64,000 nt of DNA from Phytophthora quininea (Eukaryota; Oomycota; Peronosporomycetes; Peronosporales; Peronosporaceae): NCBI GenBank assembly GCA_011947345.1, contig JAAVTG010000256.1, positions 62,001 to 126,000 on the forward strand, read 5' to 3'. Under the pieces are notes generated by a model. That model did no database searches and was not told the origin of the DNA. It saw nothing but the letters and a program-made list of their open reading frames with translations. A program made the position numbers and the translations under genes. Of this stretch, positions 44,731 to 56,466 are shown piece after piece (the first letter of the stretch is position 1; each line of letters begins with the position of its first letter).

Positions 44731-44853
44731 CTTCAAACTCTGTATCTGGATAATCGCGCGGTTCCTGTCGATGATGAAGAAAGTAATAGCCGCTTGAAGC
44801 AGATTGTGAAGAAGAAAATGTTCCGACCGGAACCTCGTCTTGTCATTCAGTAA
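44731..44853 (+). pseudogene. LRR-gene remnant, piece B
   Basis: The + strand encodes LQTLYLDNRAVPVDDEESNS and SRLKQIVKKK, matching LQTLYLDESAIPVDDEDEGD and SLKQIAKTN of the LRR/coiled-coil gene, followed by a stop. Its orientation is opposite to piece A although both derive from neighbouring parts of one gene. Confidence 0.7.
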
Positions 44854-45077
44854 GGAAAGATAATTCGGTGGTTGAAGCACACTTGCATAAAGATTACGGG
44901 TCGTTAGCGTAACTTGGTGCAGCTGAGTGTGTTGAATGCCAAGGAGAAGTATACGTTAGAACGCCCAGAGCCGACTATCGGTAGCGTCGCGTAGTGTGAG
45001 GCGAAGAAACGAGTGTAATAACGCATGTGTATTTGATTGAAGATCCACTCTCAAGTCATTTACGAGTCAGCGGTTGC

Positions 45078-46039
45078 TTACACGGTGAAGACCGAGATAG
45101 TCTCCTGTAGCGTGTAGGTCTTGCCGGCAGGAAGCGCCTGCTTCTGGCTCACGCGACCAGGTTCGACGGCCAGCATGTTCTTGTACTCCTCGGGGCCAAA
45201 GTCCTCCATGGTCTTGGCACGATCCGCCCACGGATTCCACACGACGGCGTCCGTGTCGAGCTTGACTCGGTCTGGGACGCATCGCCGCCAATGTAGCCGA
45301 GCTTGTCGATGGTCAACCAGCGGTCGAGGTTGTTGACGCCCTTGATGTTGACAGTCAGCGGCGACGGCGCGTCGCGGTAGACGCTGTCGGTCTGGTTGTC
45401 AAAGTAGATGTACTCGCGGGTCTCGGTCTTGTTGGTCTTGCTCACCTTGTCGTAGTAGTCGACACCCTTGAGGCCGTGGACAGAGACGCCTTTGTTGCGA
45501 GCGTCGTCGACCCACAGGTAGTTGTGCAGCAGCGCGTGGAACTCAATCTCCTTCTTGTCTGTGTTGTGCACGTGCAGAGCCGTCTCGAGCTGGTTGGCGA
45601 AGAGCTTGACCTCGTACTCGAGCTCGAACTCGACAGGCCACATTTTGCGGGTCGACTCGCTGGCAGCCATCGTGAAGGTGGCAACCGAAGCCTCCTTGGT
45701 GTCGTTGGTCTCGGTCACACCGGCCAGCGTCCAGTTGGTGATACGAGCGAAGCCGTGGCTGGGGAAGCCGGTGGCGCTGCCGAAGTTGGGGAACACGACG
45801 GGGATACCGCCGCGGATCGGGTTGACGCCGTCCAGGTAGGACTTGTTCGACATGAAGAGGATGTCAAGCTTCGGGTCCATGGCAGCGTTGAAAGACTTGA
45901 CGTGGGCTCCGAACAGGAAGACTTCGGCGCTCGATCCCATCGGGTGCGAGAGCTTGACGGTCTCCAGCTCAGCGTTCGCGAACGAAGCGAGCAGGGCCGA
46001 CGCCAAGGCTGCAGACTTGAGCATGAAGTTGTAGACCAT
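45078..46039 (-). CDS. secreted glucose-6-phosphate 1-epimerase-like (hexose-6-phosphate mutarotase family) protein
   Basis: About 320 residues of the aldose-1-epimerase fold, YeaD-like branch, which interconverts alpha and beta anomers of sugar phosphates. Visible family motifs are NPIRGGIPVVFPNFG, FPSHGFARITNW, EFHALLHNYLWVDD and DAVVWNPWADRAK. Unlike cytosolic enzymes it has an N-terminal signal peptide (MLKSAALASALLASFANAE), so secretion to the apoplast or wall is likely. The frame slips by one base near 45275; downstream reading matches the family to the stop. Start could be at 46039 or five codons later. Confidence 0.88.
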
Positions 46040-47289
46040 GATGCGATGAAGGTGGCGAGGGCGCTTGCTCCCTTGGTGACTAATTGCCGAATGATAAATT
46101 GTTCAGGGCCCAACGCCTGCCTGGAGGTTTACGGACGAGGAAGGCATGGACAGCGCAGATCACATGATGGAACATGTGTGGACTTGGCACATTGTTCAAT
46201 CGCTGGCTCGATACTGGAGACTGTATCGGATGGGAGTTTGACGGCCGCATTGCGCGGATGGCGTGCAGGGTAGATGTGGAAAGTCTTGGCGACAATGCTG
46301 CAATGGTGCATTGGCAATGGATACCTGTGCTGCATCCGGATATCCTGCCTTCTGCGACGCCCTTGATCTTGCGCTTGCTTTGCTTTGCTGTTTGTTGAAG
46401 TGCTAGACAAAACAAATTAATCGCTTGCAAAACGTTAATCAGTTCGGACACCGACAGTTTCCCCACATGGCGCTGCGGAAAACTCACGTCGCCGACTGTG
46501 GTGTTAAATGGCCTTCTGGTTGTCCTCTTTCCTGTTAGGACAACGCGATTATGGATTTTTGAATACCGGTGATATGTATTTTCGCCATCTGCCCACGTAG
46601 TACGTGTGAGCAAACACAAACAAACCAGGATGGACGTATAGAAGCAATATCGTACTAGTGATTACCGGTAGTGACCACCGTTGATATGAATCCTTGTTGG
46701 TGGGCTCTCCTATCCCAGAAAAATTTCCTTTTGCGGCTTTGTCTGTCGTGTCGATTCGTAGAACTACTTGATCTGGTTTGTGGAGTATGTATCCCAGACG
46801 ACGAAGCCGACGACGACGACGCTGTCGCCGCCTGGACACCAGCACCAGCACCGCGTCAACAACAGCAGCTATATCAACTCTAATAATCTCGTGTGGCTTC
46901 GCTGGAGTAATGCTATCATGTTTAGCATTCCGACATCTGTAGTTTTGAAGAAGACGCTGCCTCCTTCGATTGATTTTCCGGTGCTCGGCAACGCCTGTCA
47001 GACTCTCGTGGTCCAGGAGTCAGGTAGTAGTGAAACGCACGTAGCCGACTCACAAGGCAATGGCATATTCATGTTGCCAAACATCAATTTGTGCTACTGC
47101 GCCGTGGCCACTCTGAAAAATTCCCATTCGTTTTGTGTCGGCTTCGTTGCAGAATATGCTCTATCAGCCACCTCGAGATACTGTACTAGTACTCCTGTGG
47201 TTCTGCGAATGGAGGTACAGGAGCAGATCAAAATCACGAGAACTGGCAGCATTGCTGGTACAGCCCTCCGAGCGATGAGTGCCCAGTCA
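46040..47289. other. gene-poor spacer with a dispersed repeat
   Basis: Several medium frames occur but none has a recognisable domain. It contains one copy of a repeat shared with 62.1 kb (listed separately). It otherwise looks like decayed intergenic DNA. Confidence 0.4.
46785..46880 (+). repeat. dispersed repeat, copy 1
   Basis: A block starting CCCAGACGACGA and ending CGCGTCAACAACAGCAGCTA recurs near 62115. In one frame both encode an acidic run followed by PAPAPRQQQQL. The two flanks also share GTGGAGT upstream. Probably a fragment of a transposon or of a low-complexity gene tail. Confidence 0.6.
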
Positions 47290-48640
47290 TCTCACCACCT
47301 CTAACGGTCTCGCCACCGAATAGAGCTGCGCCATCCATTCCGTCCGAGGGCCCCCTGACGACATCCAAGTGGCTACATCTCGCAGCACTATCCATGGCTG
47401 GCTTGGAGCAAATATCGGTAGCATCGGAATTTTCATGGAACCGCTGAACTACGTCCAAGTGGCCTCCGCCTGCCGCGCTATCTATCGCTTGCTCCGCTAG
47501 ACATTCTTTCCGATGAGGTGCAACCACTTGACCATTTCTAAATGTCCATTCGACGCCGCAATGCCATACCATAACAGGAGCACTCTTGCCGATATTCATG
47601 CAGCCACTTAACGACGTCTATGTGGTTATTAGCTGGCTCATTGCTTCTGTCGTGCAGACCAACTTATCTGCAAAAAAAAAAGATTTCTCTCTCTTCGCTT
47701 GCCTTGTGTGCTGTTGTCCACCGCCAGCTCATGTAAGAATTTCACCATCTCCAAATTGCCATGTCATGCAGCGAAATCGATTGCAGGAGCTCCAGGCGGC
47801 CCGTAGCCTTGGGATTCGTGGAGACGATCGTCAGCGACCTCGAAAGTCTCAAAAGCCAACGAACAGTTCTCAAAAACTGCAGCCAACGTCATGACATACC
47901 CGGAGATCGATGGACAATTGCAAAACGGGGTAATCGGCACCATTGAATAATGTTTTCGCTTTTGAGTTTGGTTCCAATATCGATTGTAGACGTATTGAGC
48001 AATTTCCAGTTTACCATTCGATGCAGTCTCAACCAGCGCTCGCATCGCCTCCACCATTTCGCGCTCCAGTAGCCACTGCACCATGTCCAACCTCCCTGTT
48101 TAACTGCCGGATACACTGCCACGTACGAGTGAGCAGTGTAGTCGTGATCATCCAGCCACTCCATAATGTCCAGACGGCGACTTTCGCGATTAACGCTGAT
48201 CCTGTAAGGTTGTAGTTCGTCTGGATCCACTCGATCAGTATCATGTCTGCATTTCGAACAGTGGCGTGTAGCGCTTTGCAATATTGCGCGGTGCTGGGGC
48301 GTACTGGTGCAGCCACCACATCATGTCATGATGTTTGCCCTTTACAGCTTCTGCCATGTCAAGCCAACCCCACGCCATAATGTGCCTCTTGTCTCCTAAA
48401 GACACTGCCGTGACATCGTTCCCGCGATCAGTGACGCTCCATTGTCCAGAAAATACTGCAATACAGCCAAATCTCCTTTGCGTGCTGCATGAGCCACAGC
48501 ATATCTAGACACGACACACCCTTCAAAGTGACCGAGTAGCCATTTCACCACCGCCATCCTTGAAAATTGGGCCGCAGTTTCCATCCCATGGAAAACGATT
48601 GCAGTGACGGTCAGTGCTCAAAACCTACTAGTTTCTTCGA
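47290..48640 (-). pseudogene. ankyrin-repeat protein remnant
   Basis: Fragments in three - strand frames carry the oomycete ankyrin-type repeat pattern: AIDSAAGGGHLDVVQRFHEN, MDSAARCSHLDVV, MVQWLLEREMVEAMRALVE, TASNGKLEIAQYVYNRYWNQ, and at the 5' side MAVVKWLLGHFEGCVV followed by AVAHAARKGDLAVLQYFLDN. No frame is longer than 130 codons, and many shifts and stops separate the pieces. It is a decayed member of the large ankyrin families of these genomes. Confidence 0.65.
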
Positions 48641-49490
48641 TTCCATTGCCCACCGTGACCCGGACCGGCATTTGCTGGCGATGGCTCTCTTTCAGGACTG
48701 GATCTATTCCAGATGCAATCCAATCAATTCACACGCGTCTTGGATTTCCATCTCCGCAGAGCCGTGTCCAAGTAACTCGAAGTGGTCTCCAGCCCATGGG
48801 TCAACGAATCGCTATTAGACTTGGTCCGGAACATGAACACGACAGCCAACAGCAGGGGAACTAGAGGCAGTGCCATTCTTCTCTGTCCGCCACCACTTGC
48901 TAATGGACATTTTAGCCCCTGGTAGTCAGCGACTGCTTGGAATTGCTTGTTGGTTGACCCGAGGGACAACTGCTGTTCTCGACTAGGCCGGGGCAATCAA
49001 CCGTCCTCGAGCCATGAGTCATGGCTCGTCAGGATAGACTTCATGACGTCGGCTGCAGTTGAATCCAGCGTTCTACCGCAGAAGTGGCGGTTGGCGGTAC
49101 CAGCTCAAGTTTTCTCTCGGCAGGTGCGTGCAGATCGCAGATCCCCGAGCGAACATTGCTCTCGAGTGGGCACCAGCGACGTCTAGGGAGCTGAGTTCCC
49201 TGGACAGCCCCGCAGCAGTAGCAAGGCAAGGACCTCCGATGGCATCCGCAGCAGCAGCGGAGCCCAAGCCTATTGCACGTCGACTATTGCATTCGTCAGC
49301 AATTTGCGCATCCCCACGGACACACTGCGAATGATGGTCTTCCGTTTTCTGCCAATCCTGTCATCGTACTTAGTGTTATGGGTCGCAGGAGATGGGCTGC
49401 GTCAAATCCCTCGAACCAGCACTCTGCATTTTGCTCCCTGGACCACAAGTTGGTTTCTTTGTAGCGCAAAATCGTACACCGCGACCTTGA
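48641..49490. other. spacer before bZIP 2
   Basis: No gene is supported. A - strand frame (48724-48996) includes a hydrophobic stretch (MALPLVPLLLAVVFMF), but it sits inside GC-rich sequence upstream of the ankyrin remnant and lacks other support. Confidence 0.35.
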
Positions 49491-51285
49491 ATGGGGGTGG
49501 ATCTGGAGCTTCTGGCGGCCGGAGACGCCTCGATCTTGCTGGATGACGCTGCTACCGACGACCTTCCAGCAACAGGCCGCGAGGACGACGCTATGGCCGG
49601 CGTCTGGGACGGACTGGAGACCCAGGATGGCGGCGGGGAGACCCGCGCCTGGTGGGAGCTAACCCTAAAGGATGAGAACCTAAGGATTTCTGCCACGACG
49701 CACAAGACAGATACCGAACTGGAGCAGCGTCTAGCGGTCTTTGTGGAAGCCTCACAGGTCTCCGAAGCGAGCATCTCGCCGTTAGAAGAGAACAGGCCAA
49801 GAAGGAGCCTGGTGCGGCAGGAACAATCCCCAAAAGACAAGTCAAGCTGAGCGACGATTCCCAGACAGAGTCGTCCAGCGACGCCAGCAGCAGGGTGCCC
49901 GTGACGTCCATGATGACGAGAGCAAGAGCTGCCAAGAAGAACGCAGCCTTGCCAGTCGTGAAACTGGAACAGAAGGTCAATAAGAAGGAAGTTACCAGCA
50001 AGGTGAAGATACCGAGGAAACGGAAGTCTACTACTAGTACTAGCAAGACAGGAGGGAGGGCGTCCCCAAGTCGCCCAAGAAGGAAATTGCTCGAGAGCAG
50101 AAACAGCTGACGCCGTTGGAGATTCGCCGCAAACGGAACCGCGAGTCCATGCAGCGTGCGCGACGTAGACAGAGAGACGACGTGGAGCGTATGAAAACCA
50201 CGCTGCACCAGTTGGAGAAGCACTACCAGGACCTGAACAAGCAGTCGCAAGCAAGACGTCAGCGACTCAGCAGCGATGAGAGCACAGATCGTGGCTCACT
50301 CACATTAGAGGCAGACTATTACGCTCTGGCGGATCTTTCCCATACGCTGAAAGAGGAGAAGTTTCTGCTGGAACAACTGCTGGTAGACAAGCACAAGACG
50401 CACCGCCGTCTGCAGCAAGTCATGGTGGACCGGAAGCAAGAGTTAGATTTGGCGTGTCCGCTTACGACGGACGATGCCTCGCTGTACTCAGACTACGAGT
50501 ATTTGCCCATGACGGAGGATCAAGCGAACGAGCACATTCGACTGTGCTATCAACGAATGCGCCACATGGAGGAGTCGGGCAAACCCATCGTGTCACGCTA
50601 TGAAATCCCCGACAGCGACGCGGGGGACGGATCGCCGTGCTCTCCGACCTCAACGGACCCGTCAGCTTGTCTGAAACCCGATGAAGGGTGCCCATTCCCA
50701 CCGTCGGCAACGTTTGGCTGGGAAGTGCGCTACGAAACCAGCCCTGCCGGCGACTTCTACGTGAGTTTCGCCAAGTTCTTCGCTGGGATCACCCCACAGC
50801 AAGCCATGGTCGGCAGCTGGACACGATACTATAAGCCACAGTCGACCCCGTTCCGCCGGCAACTGCGTTTTGAGATGCTGCAGATTATTAACGACAGCAC
50901 TTACATCGCCGGACAAGACATTGAGCATCCAGTGGAACACGACAAGGTCATGCGCATGATCTTCCTGAACTTCCGCATGCAGACGGAGAAGGGCTTCGTA
51001 ATAGGCCGCCACTCTGTAAACCCAACATCGCCTGAGGTGCGTGAGACGGCGGAGAAAAACTCTGGTTTCGAGTACGTTGACAGCTCCAACTGGGTCGAAT
51101 TTGTCGCTGCCGAGGACGAAATAACCGGCGAGCCTGGATGCCGCGTCAAGTTCCTAGCGCGCACCGAGTACAACACGCAGGAAGACATGTACGTGCGTCT
51201 AGTCAACTCAATCTCCCGCACCATGATCTGGGAACTGGCTGTCGTTCCGTCATCGTCGATGTCACTCCTACCGCCGTCTTCATAG
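49491..51285 (+). CDS. bZIP protein with START-like C-terminal module (bZIP 2)
   Basis: An acidic N-terminus (MGVDLELLAAGDASILLDDA) is followed by a Lys/Ser-rich linker, a basic region (IRRKRNRESMQRARRRQRDD, N-x7-R conserved), a coiled coil to about residue 330 of the assembled protein, and a roughly 250-residue C-terminal module. That module includes FGWEVRYETSPAGDFYVSF, LRFEMLQIINDSTYIAG and IWELAVVPSS. The module and order match bZIP 1 and bZIP 3. One-base slips near 49790 and 50065 occur in the linker; from 50116 on the frame is clean for 389 codons. It converges on bZIP 3 with 98 bases between stops. Confidence 0.82.
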
Positions 51286-51383
51286 CGGCAAGACTAGGAG
51301 AGGACAGTGATGCCTATCCTCAGACCGAGGATATTATCTGTTCAAAAGACGTGTGCATGCGTGATTGTCTTGTAGTATTGTGT

Positions 51384-52858
51384 CTAGGCTGCCGTGAAGG
51401 AGAACACGGGGCCAATATTAAAGTTTTCCCACCGCAGCAGGCCGAACATGATGTCGACAGCAGCTTTGGAGGCTGCTGCTTCGGTGGCATCTACGTTTGT
51501 TCTACCCGTGATTCGCACAACGCAGTACTCTTGGTTGACCTGCTGCGACCAGGCTTCGTCGAAGGACGTCCACAGCGAGAGGGGCTGCCCAGACCTGCCC
51601 TTCGCGTTGCTGCTGCTGTCTAGTTTTTCGATCAACTGAGCAGTGGCCGATCGCGTAGCCCGTGCTGGTCTTCAAGCGGAACCGGAGATAGTGCGTTATC
51701 ACCACTAGCTTGTCAAGATTCAGCCGCCGTCGAAACACGTACGTGTCGTCGTTGATGGGCTGAAACATGACCATGGACTGGGTCGCCAGATCGGATGCTT
51801 TGCGGTAGCTCTGCATGGCCCTCTCGTTTGCCCACGTCTGCCGCATCGCCTGCAGGGCAGTCACATGGTAGAAAGGCTTTTCAAACGAGAAGACCACGGC
51901 GTCGTCTTCGCGGTGGTACTGCACTTGCCAGCCCAAGAACGAAGGTAGCGGCTTGGCTGTCGGGTCTAACGTCCTCGCCGCCGCGTGCTGTGAAATGGCT
52001 TGCAGGACGGCTCTGAATCGCGAGTGCGTGGTGCGAATGTACGTCCAGACTTCCTCGTCGGTCAGCGGAGACCAAACACTGTCCACAACTTCACCAACCT
52101 CCTCGTCTACAAAGGTGCATCTCTCGTTCTTCTCTTCCTGTGTCAAGGGCTGATGAAAGTCGTCGTACAGCCGCTCGAGGGTTTCTTGAAATTTGTTCTT
52201 GTCGTGCAGTGCTCGTCGAAACTGGAAGTTTTCGTCTTTGAGGCGGGCGCCTTCCTCGACCAAGTCGACGTATTGAGTCGTGCTGCTCTGCGTTGACACC
52301 ATAGAGTTGCTGCTTGCAGCATTTGTTGGTGCCAGCAGAGCTCCGCGTGCCACGGCCTCATCATATCGAGCCTCTAGCCGGTGCATCGTGTCGCGCAACC
52401 GCTGCATCATCTCCTACTCACTCAGCACCACCAACGACATTTAGTCACGAATTCACCACCGTCCTGACTCGTCAAATGTTCACACACACCCGCTCCTTTT
52501 GCCGAGCCAGCCGCATTTGGTCGCGGTTCTTCCTTCGGCGGCGAGATCGCGGCGATAATTGGTCGGTCGGCTCTTCTTGCGTAGCCGCGACGTCGTTCTC
52601 GCTGTCAGACCGCATCGGTGGCGAGGACACCGAAGGCAATTCAGCATTCGGTTTGTCCTCATCGAGGCTGCTGCTCCATGAGGCCGACATTTCCAACTCG
52701 GAAGCCGACGAGTCGTTCATCCCAGTCGGCCGCGGAATGGGAATTGGCGGCCAGGTCGGCCAGTACTCGCCCGGCGCTATGCACTTGGCTTTCAGCGTGG
52801 ATTTGGCCATAATTTCTTTCAGCGGTTGCTCAGCAACAGGTGTCGACTGCTTTGCCAC
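51384..52858 (-). CDS. bZIP protein with START-like C-terminal module (bZIP 3)
   Basis: Exon 1 carries an acidic/Ser-rich N-terminus and the basic region RRRRKNRDQMRLARQKE. A GT-AG intron at about 52416-52493 interrupts it right after the DNA-contact residues, and exon 2 continues with MMQRLRDTMHRLEARYDEAV as the zipper. The C-terminal module shows LGWQVQYHREDDAVVFSFEK, QPINDDTYVFRR, GYAIGHCSV and FGLLRWENFNIGP, the last also present in bZIP 1 (GLLRWENINVGP). One base is missing near 51630. The ATG at 52858 or 52810 is the probable start. Confidence 0.82.
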
Positions 52859-53571
52859 GGCGCTGAGACTCTTTGGTCGCCGTCAGCAGTGAAGCAAGCA
52901 GGCGATTGCAAGTGAGTTCACTATTTTCGCCGTGAAGATGGAGTCTCCGAGAGCTCGCGTCGATGAAATCCCATGCCGAGACCACTCGTAGCACATTGTA
53001 GCTATCTGAGGAATCAAGCAAGCAAATCTGCGTGGCATCCCGCTACGTTTGAGTGTGTTGCAGTGGGGCAACGAGTGACAGAGGTTTGCTGCCGCCCATG
53101 ACGCTCAAGCTGTTGTCGGCAGACTGAGAAATGGGCATGTCAATCAACAGTGCTTATGGTGCCACCGCTTAGCTCGACTTGTGGTTAGCGTTTTGAGGAC
53201 CTGACTAGGTAAGTTGAAGACGTTGAAGCTGTTGACGGCGACATCTTGCTGTCCGTCACGCAAGCAAGCAGATCGCGGTGCCAGAGGAGGCAGAATCACC
53301 ACACACTGTTTGAACACGGGCATTTACTGAACTCCGCATAGCAAGTGCTGAGGGATCCCCGAATCGCGAGTGTAGTTGCATGAACGACGACACCATTTTG
53401 TCGAAGTCCACATCGCCGAACCGCGACCGTTGTACATTAACCACCAGCGCGGCGTGCAGCCATATCACTCGACCAAACTCTACGGTGTTGGCTTTTGATG
53501 GTGCCAGCAGACTTTCGAGACAACTCGTTTCGACGGTCATTGTCGAAGTTCCTCCGAGCCGCACACGAGCC
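52859..53571. other. divergent promoter region between bZIP 3 and the hydrolase gene
   Basis: An initiator-like CTCACTTGCAATCG on the - strand near 52915 could serve bZIP 3. A 105-codon - strand frame (53256-53573) overlaps the hydrolase leader and has no recognised domain. Nothing else is supported. Confidence 0.35.
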
Positions 53572-55020
53572 ATGGGGAACGCCTTTGCCCGAGTTTTGCA
53601 GTCGCCATCGCAACGTCACCGTCGACTTCGGTTCTTTCTCGTGTTGCTGCTGCTGTACCTGGCCAAGAAGTTTGTCGGCCCTGCACTTCTGTCAATCCTG
53701 CTGCGTTGGCACTGCGCACGCACGGCTGAAATCCCGCGGTTGGTGTACAGAAAGACCCTGCCAACAAAAGTTGCTATCGCACTGCACTACCATCAGTACG
53801 TTGTGTGATCCCCAAGATGTGGTGTTGCTAACCTTTGTCAAACACTTCCTGCAGCGCAACAAAAATACTACCCGCCCTGGTACCCTTTCAACGGCCACCT
53901 GCAGACAATTCTGTTTGCTCGCGATGAACGTGGACCACGGATCAACTACGAGCGGCAGCTCATGACCATGCCGGACGGTGGTGTGGTCTCTCTTGACTGG
54001 GTGTTTCTACCCGAACATTTGCAGTCCAAAACGACGGTCACCAAGTCGTCGTGGATCGACGGGGTCGATCCCACTCGACGCACCGTGCTGCTGATGCCTG
54101 GGCTCACCGGTGGTAGTCAGGAAATCTACATCCGTCTTACCATCGCTCGACTGCGGGAGTTGGGGTGGCAGTGCGTCGTGCTCAATGCTCGTGGGTGCGC
54201 CAATACCCCCGTGAAAACGACGCAGCTCTTCTGCACGGCCTACACTGCTGACGTGCGCTTCGTCCTGCAGGAACTGAGTGCTAAATACGACTTTGCACAG
54301 GAAGCGTTCGTTGCTGTGGGGTTTTCAATGGGCTCCAACGTGCTGGTCAAGTATTTGGGTGAGGAAGGTGAGCAGACACCACTGACCGGAGCCGTGTCGG
54401 TGGGGAACCCGTTCGACCTGCCCACGGTTGCTGCCAACTTGTCCAGCACGGCAGTCAACCGCTTCTTGTACGACAAGGCGCTGAATCGCAACATGCGTGG
54501 GCTCTTCTTCGACAATGTAAGAATGCTCTCGTCAACTGGGGAAAACTAACAGTTCTGTTGTTTCTGTTAGAGCAATGCTGCCGACAAGTTTGAAGGCTAT
54601 CCGGGACTCGACTTAGAGGCAGTTCGAGCGTCTCGTACGGTGCGCGAGTTTGACGAGACCTGCACCAAGGTTTTGTTTGAGTACAAGAGTGCTGACGACT
54701 TCTACGAGGACGCGTCGTCGGTCAAGAAACTACGGTCGGTCCGCATCCCGCTGCTGTGCATCAGTGCGGAAGATGACCCCATCTGCGTGAACGCAGCGCT
54801 ACCATCCCGTGCTCTGGTGGAGGCCTGCCCCAATGTGATTCTGTGCACGACTAAGTCGGGTGGCCACTTGGCGTTCTACGAGAGTTCGCACGGTCATAAT
54901 GGCAGCAATGACAGAGCAAGCAAACATCCAGTCATGTGGAGCGCCAAGCCCATTGCTGAGTTCGCGGAGGCGGTGCGTTTGAACAAGCGGAAGACTACAT
55001 CAATGCACGTGAGCCTGTAG
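53572..55020 (+). CDS. alpha/beta hydrolase, ABHD1/ABHD3 (YheT) type, membrane anchored
   Basis: Exons are about 53572-53795, 53855-54516 and 54571-55020. The N-terminus has one membrane anchor (FFLVLLLLYLAKKFVG), then YYPPWYPFNGHLQT, typical of the ABHD1/3 start. The nucleophile serine is in GFSMGSNVLVKYLGEEG, the catalytic aspartate in ISAEDDPICV and the histidine in GGHLAFYES. This family hydrolyses medium-chain or oxidised phospholipids or related esters at membranes. The first splice does not keep phase by one base, so either the junction is slightly different or a base is missing near 53857. Confidence 0.85.
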
Positions 55021-55209
55021 GCATCGTGTCCTTCTCATTTGCCGTTGTCATTCAAGCTTGCTAACTCAAAAATGTCGATTGTTTATGCTTTCTTCTGGCT
55101 GACGTGTCGACACCGAACCACCTGAGCCTCCAAGTGTCGAGTCTTCTTTCTGCTAGATGCTTCCACCTTCACCAGCCAGAGTTATTGCCACAACCTTCCT
55201 CCTTCCTCA

Positions 55210-56338
55210 TCAGAAGCACTTGCGGTGCACGATCGACGGACCCGCCTCGTCGTACTCGGCCTTACCGATCCACATGTGCTGGAACGTGGCCAGCGAGGCC
55301 AAGATAGAACCTCCGATCCAGACCGAGTACTTGCGCTCGGGCGGCGTGACGATTTTGACCTTCATGGCGGTGGGCGCTAGTTTCGACAGCTCCTTGGTCA
55401 TGCGCTCACCGATGCCTGGGAACATGGTGGATCCGCCCGAGAGCACCACGTTGGTGTACAAGTCTCGACGGATGTCGACGTCGCACTTCATGATCGTCTG
55501 GAAGGCGCATTGGTGAACTCCGTCGCACTCGCGTCCGATCATCGACGGCCTGAACAACACCTCGGGGTGCGGAATCGCTCGTTGCCGATGACAATGACGT
55601 TCCCATCCGGCAGCTCGTACATCTTGTCCAAGCTGGACGACTTGGCGGCAGTCTCCATCTCGTCGTCAAAGTCTATGGCCACGTACGTCAACTTCTCCTT
55701 GATATCACGGACGATCTCCCGCTCGGCCGTCGTGGTGAACGAGTAGCCTCTTTCGGTCAGAATCTTCATCATGAAGTCGGTCAAGTCTCTTCCAGCCAGA
55801 TCCATGCGGACGATCGCATGGGGCAGCGCATAGCCTTCGTAGATCGGTACCGTGTGCGAGACCCCGTCGCCCGAGTCCAAGACACAACCCGTCGTTCGAC
55901 CCGACGCGTACAGGGACAGCACCGCCTGGATGTTGACGTACATTGCCGGCACGTTGAACGTCTCGAACATGATCTGTGTCATGCGTTCTCGGTTGGCTTT
56001 GGGGTTGAGTGGTGCCTCGGTCAAAAGCACCGGGTGCTCCTCAGGAGCGACACGCAGTTCGTTGTAAAGGTGTGGCTCCAGATCTTCTCCATGTCGTCCC
56101 AGTTGGTGACGATGCCGTGCTCGATCGGGTATCGCAGCGTCAAGACGCCCCGCTTGGCCTGCGCCTCGTCCCCAATGTAGGCCTCCTTCTGGTTCATGCC
56201 GACCATGATGCCCAAGTGCTTCGGGTACCCGACAATCGACGGATACACTGCTCGAGGAGCGTCGTCGCCAGCGAATCCGGCCTTGCACATGCCCGAGCCG
56301 TTGTCGATCACCACCGCTAGGATATCCTCGTCCACCAT
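55210..56338 (-). CDS. second, divergent actin gene (two frame slips)
   Basis: About 376 residues, intronless, starting [20 protein letters not shown] and ending HRKCF. It differs from the 23-kb actin at scattered sites, such as [24 protein letters not shown] and [20 protein letters not shown]. One-base losses near 56070 (in HTFYNELR) and 55565 (in RTPEVLF, C run) break the frame. All nucleotide- and cation-binding segments are otherwise present. Distinct codon usage and amino-acid changes exclude a recent copy of the first actin. Either a specialised isoform with two base-calling errors, or an early pseudogene. Confidence 0.88.
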
Positions 56339-56466
56339 TCTCGAGTTCGTTGGTTCTTGAGAGAGAAAGTGAGACTGGGAAAAGTACTTGCAGGGCAGCT
56401 TCAACGTCCTGAACCATTTTGTGGGTACGATAAGTACCTGGAAAGTGGTACTGTCATTTCTCCAAA

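Noticed and set aside
46080..46619. 179-codon - strand frame
   Set aside because: No domain, composition unlike neighbouring genes, and the + strand is equally open.
53256..53573. 105-codon - strand frame in the hydrolase promoter
   Set aside because: No leader, domain or paralogue support; it overlaps the hydrolase start on the other strand.
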